From positions 1 to 26,321 of the forward strand of contig JAZLLX010000127.1 of the NCBI GenBank assembly GCA_045598345.1: a DNA stretch of 26,321 nucleotides. Reading direction: 5' to 3'. Source of the stretch: Phascolarctobacterium_B sp045598345 (GTDB lineage: Bacteria > Bacillota > Negativicutes > Acidaminococcales > Acidaminococcaceae). The position numbers and the translations under genes were made by a program. Numbering within the stretch: position 1 is the stretch's first letter; each line of letters begins with the position of its first letter. Below are positions 21,828-26,321 of the stretch, piece by piece. Below the pieces are notes generated by a model. The model was given only the letters and a program-made list of their open reading frames with translations, ran no database searches and was not told the DNA's origin.

Positions 21828-22787
21828 TTATTTCACTTCGGTGAGCAAGGGTTTCCCTTGGGCGAAGGCAAGAATATTTTGGGCGGTCAACAAAGCCATT
21901 GCATCCCGTGTTTCCGTGGTGGCGCTTGCCATGTGGGGTGTGATGGCAACATTATTTAAGGTCAGTAATTTGTGGTCGCCGGGCAGGGGTTCCGGCTCCG
22001 TAACATCAAGGCAGGCATAAGCCAGTTTCTTATTCGCCAACGCCTCGTAAAGTGCATCCGTGTCCACCACCTTGCCCCGGCTGATGTTGATGAGGCAGGC
22101 AGTGGGTTTCATCAGGGCTAAAGTTTTGTCATTGATCAAATTCATGGTTGAGGGATTAAGGGAACTTGCCAAAAGCAGAAAATCAGAAAGTTTCAGCAAT
22201 TCTTCAAGTTGGGTGTAAGCCGCCTGAAATTTCCCCTCATCCTGACGGCGGTGACGGTTGTAATAAATGATTTTCATTTTGCTTGCCAAAGCACGGCAGG
22301 CCACAGCACAGCCAATATCCCCCATACCGATGATACCCAAAGTTTTACCCGCCAAACTGGAAGTGAGGCCAAATGCCTTGTTGCTGCCCCAAGTACCATT
22401 GCGTACAAAATCGTTGGCGTTGGTAAGCTGACGGGCACTGTTGATTATCAAACCGTAACCCAAATCGGCCACAGCGTCAACCAGTACACCGGGAGTGTTG
22501 GTAACCCTTACATTGTGCCGGTGGCAGGCCTCCACATCAATATGGTCATAGCCCACGGAAAACTGGGCAATGATTTTCAGATTGGGCACCTTGTCCAAAA
22601 AAGCGTCATCAATTTTGTTTTTGCCGGTGGAAAAAAGAGCGTCCGCCTCTTTCAAGCGATTATCAAATTCTGCGGCAGTGAACTTTGCATTTTGCTGGTC
22701 CCACAGGGTAACATCGTCTTTCAAAAATTCAAAAGCTACGGGACGCATCTTGCCGGTGGCAAGCACCTTAAAGTTTTTTGTTTCCAT
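21828..22787 (-). CDS. D-isomer-specific 2-hydroxyacid dehydrogenase
   Basis: The 319-residue protein has both domains of the family. GIIGMGDIG (residues 151-159) is the GxGxxG nucleotide loop, and Arg237 (INISRGK), Glu264 (VTEPEP) and His285 (ITPHMAS) are the catalytic residues at normal spacing. Arg178 and Arg180 after the second beta strand (YYNRHRR) suggest a preference for NADPH. Likely substrates are glyoxylate, hydroxypyruvate or another small 2-oxoacid. On the minus strand TAAGGAG precedes the start. It is downstream of the DUF456 gene with a 27-base gap, so the two probably form an operon. It converges on mmdC. Confidence 0.88.
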   Translation of the reverse strand: METKNFKVLATGKMRPVAFEFLKDDVTLWDQQNAKFTAAEFDNRLKEADALFSTGKNKIDDAFLDKVPNLKIIAQFSVGYDHIDVEACHRHNVRVTNTPGVLVDAVADLGYGLIINSARQLTNANDFVRNGTWGSNKAFGLTSSLAGKTLGIIGMGDIGCAVACRALASKMKIIYYNRHRRQDEGKFQAAYTQLEELLKLSDFLLLASSLNPSTMNLINDKTLALMKPTACLINISRGKVVDTDALYEALANKKLAYACLDVTEPEPLPGDHKLLTLNNVAITPHMASATTETRDAMALLTAQNILAFAQGKPLLTEVK

Positions 22788-22814
22788 AATAATCTCCTTA
22801 CAAAAAAATCTATT

Positions 22815-23348
22815 TTAGAAAAAGGTCAAATTTTCCAATTCAATATGTTGCAGAATAGCGCTGGCAAGCATATAGGCCAGGCAAAAAGCGGCAGCCAGTT
22901 TGCCGCTCATGGCAAGGAACCGCACCTTTGCCGCCTTCCACGCCAAAGAACGGGCGTTAGCAACATCACTGCTGCGATGATATTCATAAAGAAAAGCCGC
23001 TGCAGCCGCCCCCACCAGACCGCCTAAAAAAGAGCCGAGGATGGGGAAGAAACCCGTGCCGATACAGGCACCGATGAAACCGCCGATGGCAATAAGGAAC
23101 ACCGCACCCCAACTTACCTTTTCTTTTTTAATGCCGAAGAGGGAAACAAAAAATTCCCAACTCTCGCCGGCAACATAGATTGCAGTCGCAATGGCAATGG
23201 CTTTGATGTCCAGATAACGCTCATCAAAGATGGCGAAAGCGATTCGTGAAACCATCATAATAGTGTTGCCCGGCAAATCAAAAATCGTCAGCAAAGGCCC
23301 TAACAAGGATATAAAAATTGCTAAAAGCGAAGTCGCAATAATACTCAT
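22815..23348 (-). CDS. DUF456-family membrane protein
   Basis: A 177-residue hydrophobic protein with about four to five membrane spans and the glycine-rich repeats of DUF456 (LGPLLTIFDLPGNT near the start, GGFIGACIGTGFFPILGSFL and GGLVGAAAAAFLYEY in the middle). No biochemical function is established for the family. The ATG at 23348 has no Shine-Dalgarno, but a TGn-TATAAT element ends only 6 bases upstream, so the transcript could be leaderless. A start at the internal Met31/Met32 would cut off a membrane span and is less likely. Confidence 0.75.
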   Translation of the reverse strand: MSIIATSLLAIFISLLGPLLTIFDLPGNTIMMVSRIAFAIFDERYLDIKAIAIATAIYVAGESWEFFVSLFGIKKEKVSWGAVFLIAIGGFIGACIGTGFFPILGSFLGGLVGAAAAAFLYEYHRSSDVANARSLAWKAAKVRFLAMSGKLAAAFCLAYMLASAILQHIELENLTFF

Positions 23349-23354
23349 ATATTT

Positions 23355-23363
23355 ATTATAGCA
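23355..23363 (-). promoter_or_regulatory. Extended -10 element directly at the DUF456 start
   Basis: On the minus strand TGC-TATAAT (complement of 23355-23363) stands just ahead of the ATG at 23348. Transcription would be expected to begin on or very near the start codon. Confidence 0.5.
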
Positions 23364-23388
23364 TATTTTGAGGGATTTGAGTATTAGA

Positions 23389-23455
23389 AATTAGGTATCA
23401 GGTATCAGGTGTCAGGTTACAGGATATAGGAATTAGGAATTAGGAATTAGGGGAA
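23389..23455. repeat. Short tandem repeats at the left of the intergenic island
   Basis: The region is made of back-to-back copies of GGTATCA/GGTGTCA and then three copies of GGAATTA. It opens an approximately 870-bp stretch (23349-24215) without a credible gene. This stretch holds repeats, hairpins and one orphan terminator. Confidence 0.7.
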
Positions 23456-23500
23456 GTCAGCAATTAAAGGGTGTGGGGAAACATAGGATTACGCTGTCGC

Positions 23501-23547
23501 TAATGAAAAGATAAAAACTTAAAGCTTAAAGTTGTGGTAAGATGTTC
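23501..23547. repeat. 47-bp intergenic repeat, copy 1
   Basis: It begins TAATGAAAAGATAAAAACTT and ends GGTAAGATGTTC. It is identical over 47 bp to copy 2 at 23671-23717. The preceding bases (ACGCTGTCGC) match those before copy 3 rather than those before copy 2. Confidence 0.85.
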
Positions 23548-23670
23548 TGGGGATTATATTTTGGGTTTTGGGTGTGCGGGGTTATGCGAACCCTCGTCCG
23601 CACCTAAAGGGGCGGGGGACCGCCTACGGGAGCGTGTTGGCGGTGGTGGGGTGAGCAATTAGGTTGTTGC

Positions 23671-23717
23671 TAATGAAAAGATAAAAACTTAAAGCTTAAA
23701 GTTGTGGTAAGATGTTC
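23671..23717. repeat. 47-bp intergenic repeat, copy 2
   Basis: Identical to 23501-23547. Here the repeat is part of a longer unit: CGGTGGTGGGGTGAGCAATTA lies just before it (from 23641), and CTGTGATTATA follows, as in the copy near 1520. A third related G-rich block (GGCGGGGTGAGCGATTAGGC) lies at 23782-23801. Confidence 0.85.
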
Positions 23718-23862
23718 CTGTGATTATATGGAATTACCCCTTCCTTTTGGGAGGGGAGGGCCGATACTGGAACGTGGACCGGCGGGGTGAGCGATTAGGC
23801 AGTGACAAAGTTTTCTGCGTAATCCGCACCCCCAGTCGCCTTTCTGCGTTCCTATGGGCGCC

Positions 23863-23884
23863 AGCCCCCGCAAGGGCGGGGGCT
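23863..23884. repeat. GC-rich hairpin in the intergenic island
   Basis: AGCCCCCGC (23863-23871) and GCGGGGGCT (23876-23884) form a perfect 9-bp stem with loop AAGG. No T run follows on either strand. Confidence 0.6.
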
Positions 23885-23906
23885 ACTCGTGTTCCTGTAA
23901 TCTGTT

Positions 23907-23938
23907 ATATAATCAAAGGAACATCCTACCATAATTTT
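23907..23938. repeat. Inverted copy of the dispersed repeat
   Basis: The reverse complement of this stretch contains ATTATGGTAGGATGTTCC and then TTTGATTATA, matching the copies at 1464, 1511, 23534 and 23704 but in opposite orientation. Confidence 0.7.
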
Positions 23939-23999
23939 TCATTTTTAATTTATAACTTTTAACTTCTACCGGTGGTGGGGTGAGCAATTACGCTGTCGC

Positions 24000-24030
24000 T
24001 AATGAAAAGATAAAAACTTAAAACTTAAAG
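24000..24030. repeat. Intergenic repeat, truncated copy 3
   Basis: It matches the first 31 bases of the 47-bp repeat with one change (AAAACTTAAAG for AAAGCTTAAAG) and then diverges. It is preceded by GGTGGTGGGGTGAGCAATTA at 23971-23990, as in copy 2. Confidence 0.8.
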
Positions 24031-24161
24031 TTTATGAATGCTTCGCATAAACAAAAACACCCGTCTGCCCCTGTGCATCGCACCCCCTTCGCCACTCCGT
24101 GGCCCTCTTCCCCCTGTTGGAGGACGCAAGGGCAGCCACTCTCTTCAAGAAGAGGGAAAAT

Positions 24162-24190
24162 AAGTTCGCATTCAGCGGACTTTTTTATTT
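24162..24190 (+). terminator. Orphan Rho-independent terminator
   Basis: AAGTTCGC (24162-24169) and GCGGACTT (24175-24182) pair with one G-T wobble around ATTCA, followed by a T-rich tail. No plus-strand gene lies upstream for about 2.4 kb. Confidence 0.55.
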
Positions 24191-24215
24191 TTATTTTGCT
24201 TTTCACTCATTATAC

Positions 24216-24250
24216 TATACCCCAAAGTGTGGACACTTTTCACTTTTTGG
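24216..24250. repeat. Left terminal inverted repeat of the IS
   Basis: It starts TATACCCC, contains GGACA at 24231-24235 and ends TTTTCACTTTTTGG. It matches the right end at 27 of 35 positions. Confidence 0.8.
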
Positions 24251-24325
24251 AAAAACAGCAAAAATCTATGAATTTAGACATTTTCTCCAAATCTATGGTA
24301 TGCTATAAAAAGAAAAGGAGAAAAT

Positions 24326-24754
24326 ATGAAACGCAAATTTTTTACCGAACAGGAAATTGCCATTTTGGCACAAAATCCTTACACCGCCAAAGTCAGCACC
24401 AGCAGCATCAAGTTCACCCCCGCCTTCAAACTGCTGTTCTGGCAGGAGTATTGCTCCGGCACACAGCCCACCGCAATATTCCGCAAATACAATTACGACC
24501 CTGGGATACTGGGGCATCACCGTATCGGTCGCATCCAGTATGTTGTAAAGAATGCGGCTCTTGCAGGGGAACCGCTGTATGAAGGGGTCAAAACAGTCAA
24601 CCTGCCGTCCCCCCTGTTTTCCCGGGATGACAATCTGCTGAAACAACTGCAGAAACTCAGGGAGGAAGTGGAATACCTGAAACAGGAGAATGCTTTTCTA
24701 AAAAAAACTGCATCCCTGCGTGGGGTAAAACAGCAGGAGGATGCGGAATCATGA
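24326..24754 (+). CDS. IS3-family transposase OrfA
   Basis: The 142-residue protein has a helix-turn-helix region (residues 25-65, FKLLFWQEYCSGTQPTAIF onward) and a leucine-zipper coiled coil (residues 107-128, LLKQLQKLREEVEYLKQENA) as in IS3-family OrfA proteins, which bind the element's ends. AAAGGAG precedes the ATG. A promoter-like TAGACA (24275-24280) and TATGCT (24299-24304) lies inside the left end region. The stop overlaps the OrfB start as ATGA. A run of eight A in phase for -1 frameshifting lies at 24700-24707. Confidence 0.85.
   Translation: MKRKFFTEQEIAILAQNPYTAKVSTSSIKFTPAFKLLFWQEYCSGTQPTAIFRKYNYDPGILGHHRIGRIQYVVKNAALAGEPLYEGVKTVNLPSPLFSRDDNLLKQLQKLREEVEYLKQENAFLKKTASLRGVKQQEDAES
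24700..24706 (+). other. Candidate programmed -1 frameshift site (A AAA AAA)
   Basis: The heptamer is in the right phase with OrfA codons (AAA at 24701 and at 24704). The -1 frame is open from here to the OrfB start at 24751, with no stop. Slippage would give an OrfA-OrfB fusion of 127 + 342 = 469 residues, the usual active transposase in IS3 elements. Confidence 0.65.
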
Positions 24755-25734
24755 AAGAAACATCTGCCATTTACGAATGTATCCGCAGCACCCTTGGGGA
24801 AAACAGTGTTTTCTCTGTCAGCCACCTGTGCGAAATTTCAGGAGTGTCCCGCAGCGGCTACTATGCCTGGCTGAAAACGGAACCGGCACGGAACATAAGG
24901 GAACAGCAGGACAGAAAGGATTTTGAACTCATAGCCGCGGCCTTCGGGCAGAGGGGGTACAGCAAAGGTGCGAAAGGAATTTACATGTGCCTTCTCCATT
25001 TCAAACCGGCGGTGGTGATGAACCTAAAGAAAATACGGCGGCTAATGAAAAAATACGGGCTTGTCTGCAGAATACGATCGCCAAACGCCTACAGGCAGAT
25101 GATTAAGAAAATACAGGAAGGGAAATATGCCCCCAACCTTCTGAAAAGGGAGTTCCGAAAATACGGACCGAGAAAAGTGCTTCTGACGGACATAACTTAC
25201 CTGCCGTACAACAACGGCATATTTGCCTATCTCTGTACAATATTGGACGCCTTCACAAAACAGATACTGTCATATGCCCTGAGCCAAAACCTGAAAGAGG
25301 ACTTTGTGCTGGAAACGGTGGAGAAACTGGTCCGAACGCACGGCATATCCCTGACGGAGGAAACTCTTATCCACAGCGAGCAGGGAATACACTTTACAAG
25401 CGTGAAATTCATAGACATAGTGGAAAAAGCACATTTGAGAAAGTCCATGTCCAGAAAGGGGAATTGCTGGGACAACGCCCCGCAGGAAAGCTTCTTCGGT
25501 CACATGAAAGACCATATCGGTGAGAAAATAAAGGAAAGTACGGAGTACGAAGAAGTGCAAAAACTGGTGGATGACTACATTGACTACTACAACAAGGAAA
25601 GATACCAGTGGAATCTGGCGAAACTGTCACCGGATGAATATTATAAATTTTGTATGACAAGAATATACCCGTTAAAATGGATTAACCTGGACACTGCAAA
25701 ACAAATAGCGGAGACGCTGGCAGTGTGCGATTGA
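24751..25734 (+). CDS. IS3-family transposase OrfB (rve integrase core)
   Basis: The 327-residue protein has an N-terminal HTH_21 region (ISGVSRSGYYAWLK), then the rve integrase core. The catalytic triad region shows Asp147 in LLTDITYLPY, Glu210 in IHSEQGIHFTS and Glu246 in NAPQESFFGHMK. Spacing of the last two (35 residues between) is that of DDE35E enzymes, but the second acid is Glu where this family nearly always has Asp (HSDQG). The enzyme may therefore be weakened or inactive, or belong to a variant. The C-terminal YYNKERYQWNLAKLSPDEY box is normal for IS3. It overlaps OrfA by 4 bp. Confidence 0.9.
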   Translation: MKETSAIYECIRSTLGENSVFSVSHLCEISGVSRSGYYAWLKTEPARNIREQQDRKDFELIAAAFGQRGYSKGAKGIYMCLLHFKPAVVMNLKKIRRLMKKYGLVCRIRSPNAYRQMIKKIQEGKYAPNLLKREFRKYGPRKVLLTDITYLPYNNGIFAYLCTILDAFTKQILSYALSQNLKEDFVLETVEKLVRTHGISLTEETLIHSEQGIHFTSVKFIDIVEKAHLRKSMSRKGNCWDNAPQESFFGHMKDHIGEKIKESTEYEEVQKLVDDYIDYYNKERYQWNLAKLSPDEYYKFCMTRIYPLKWINLDTAKQIAETLAVCD

Positions 25735-25765
25735 TAAAACAGCATATTCAGGATTTGGGAAAATA

Positions 25766-25905
25766 AAAAAGTGACACCGTTGTCCGAAGTTTGGGGCACA
25801 AAAATTGCATGTGTCCGAGAACAAGGGTGCGGAAAAATGAAACAAATTACTTGTGTCTAAAAAACGGGAACCAAAAAGTGAAAATTGTCCTTGACATGGG
25901 GTACA
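25766..25905. repeat. Iterated right-end motifs of the IS
   Basis: Read on the minus strand, units with a CCC-rich start, about 7-8 bases, GGACA/AGACA and then a T-rich tail occur four times. The TGTCC/TGTCT cores on the plus strand begin at 25781, 25812, 25854 and 25886. The last unit is the terminal repeat; the first matches the left tip at 15 of its first 20 bases. Confidence 0.6.
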
Positions 25906-25952
25906 GTTCACATCATTCAAAAGCATTCAAAACAGCAAAATTGTAAAATTAA

Positions 25953-25985
25953 AATGGCGACATTTTGATTATATCTATCGCCATT
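25953..25985. repeat. Inverted repeat AATGGCGA/TCGCCATT
   Basis: Two perfect 8-bp arms (25953-25960 and 25978-25985) flank a 17-base AT-rich centre. It belongs to a 385-bp non-coding stretch (25906-26290) that carries several palindromes. Confidence 0.6.
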
Positions 25986-26080
25986 CTAGAAATCACTTTT
26001 CACGATTTTTTCATTTTTGAATGAGAGAATTTTTTTGAAATGAAAGTGTTTGAGTGAAATCAAAAATATAAAAGCATCAG

Positions 26081-26114
26081 AATGATATCAGACCATAGTC
26101 AGTATGATATCATT
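26081..26114. promoter_or_regulatory. Paired TGATATCA palindromes
   Basis: TGATATCA occurs at 26083-26090 and 26105-26112, centres 22 bp apart, and both lie within a larger inverted repeat AATGATATCA/TGATATCATT with a 14-base centre. Spacing of about two helical turns suggests a dimer-of-dimers repressor site; the binding protein is unknown. Confidence 0.55.
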
Positions 26115-26160
26115 TTGCCGTTGAAGCAAAAAGCAAAACGAAAAATTTTTTCGTGAGTGT

Positions 26161-26202
26161 CAATCTCACTATGAGATCTACCCAACTCTCACTATGAGAT
26201 TG
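26161..26202. promoter_or_regulatory. Paired TCTCACTATGAGA palindromes
   Basis: The 13-bp palindrome TCTCACTATGAGA occurs identically at 26164-26176 and 26187-26199, centres 23 bp apart. The pair lies inside the inverted repeat CAATCTCA (26161-26168)/TGAGATTG (26195-26202). The arrangement resembles a double operator or a partition or replication iteron pair. Confidence 0.6.
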
Positions 26203-26204
26203 AG

Positions 26205-26240
26205 CGTATAAAAAAATAAAATAGCAGGAAATGCTATTTT
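26205..26240 (-). terminator. Terminator-like hairpin (better on the minus strand)
   Basis: AAAATAGCA (26218-26226) and TGCTATTTT (26232-26240) pair around a 5-base loop. Read leftward the stem is followed by ATTTTTTTA, a good T tail; read rightward the tail is only TTTT-G-TTT. Confidence 0.5.
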
Positions 26241-26290
26241 GTTTGTGATGGAAAGTATAAAAATATTTTTCTTCATTATATATAATAGAC

Positions 26291-26321
26291 ATGAGTTTTG
26301 ATTTTACAACCAAAAAGGGAA
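26291..26321 (+). CDS. Possible start of a gene cut by the window edge
   Basis: An ATG at 26291 opens the frame MSFDFTTKKG, which runs off the end. TATAAT at 26281-26286 stands 4 bases ahead of it and there is no Shine-Dalgarno, so either the transcript is leaderless or this is chance. The position just after two paired palindromes would suit a self-regulated gene. Too short to assign a family. Confidence 0.25.
   Translation, partial: MSFDFTTKKG

Larger units (their letters stand above)
24216..25905 (+). mobile_element. IS3-family insertion sequence, 1690 bp
   Basis: The element is bounded by 35-bp imperfect inverted repeats (24216-24250 and 25871-25905, 27 of 35 matching, with 14 identical bases at the inner side ending TTTTCACTTTTTGG). 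It carries two overlapping genes, a HTH/leucine-zipper OrfA and a DDE-type OrfB. The outer ends begin TATACCCC and TGTACCCC; TG is usual for IS3. No clear 3-5 bp target duplication is seen next to these ends (TAC left, GTT right). A second end-like sequence at 25766-25800 could be an alternative right boundary. Confidence 0.8.

Noticed and set aside
23500..24035. CRISPR array from the repeated 47-bp sequence
   Set aside because: There are only two full copies and one partial, with spacings of 170 and about 330 bp, no regular spacers and no cas genes.
24034..24582. A 182-codon frame overlapping the left IS end
   Set aside because: It crosses the orphan terminator, the IS inverted repeat and OrfA in another frame, has low-complexity composition and lacks a ribosome-binding site.
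24211..25910. Target-site duplication of the IS
   Set aside because: The bases next to the chosen ends (TAC on the left, GTT on the right) do not match, and shifting to the alternative right end at 25800 does not give a duplication either.

Overview
The window looks like a chromosomal segment of an anaerobic, succinate-decarboxylating Negativicute, most likely an Acidaminococcaceae such as Phascolarctobacterium. This assignment is inferred from gene content: an almost complete sodium-type succinate-to-propionate pathway beside a three-subunit NAD-linked [FeFe] hydrogenase. I could not run a database search, so the genus is a guess.

Left edge (1-1560): a small accessory patch with an excisionase-like HTH protein, a large isolated hairpin, a complete hicAB toxin-antitoxin operon with a palindrome over its promoter, and the C-terminal remnant of an Rpn-type nuclease. 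It abuts the 3' side of a minus-strand tRNA operon, His(GTG)-Gln(TTG)-Lys(TTT), at 1586-1834.

Centre left (2022-9479): a plus-strand run of tightly packed genes: a HerA-like ATPase (DUF853), a short formate/nitrite-family channel, a class I aminotransferase, a Fic protein with its own inhibitory motif, FolC, a diacylglycerol-kinase-like lipid kinase and a HipA/CtkA-like protein kinase.

Centre (9658-21740): two metabolic blocks. hydC-hydB-hydA encode an NADH-linked, probably electron-bifurcating [FeFe] hydrogenase. The second block encodes a succinate CoA-transferase, both subunits of a split methylmalonyl-CoA mutase, the MeaB chaperone, methylmalonyl-CoA epimerase and the alpha, delta and biotin-carrier subunits of sodium-pumping methylmalonyl-CoA decarboxylase. 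Together they run succinate -> succinyl-CoA -> methylmalonyl-CoA -> propionyl-CoA + CO2, with CoA recycled to succinate. The membrane decarboxylase subunit (mmdB) is absent and the block ends at a strong terminator. Codon choice in this block differs visibly from its neighbours, as expected for very high expression, and several intercistronic gaps hold strong hairpins.

Right (21828-26321): a minus-strand pair (D-2-hydroxyacid dehydrogenase and a DUF456 membrane protein), about 870 bp of intergenic repeats, a 1.69-kb IS3-family insertion sequence with 35-bp inverted ends, and an AT-rich stretch with two pairs of palindromes that may control a gene starting at the very end of the window.
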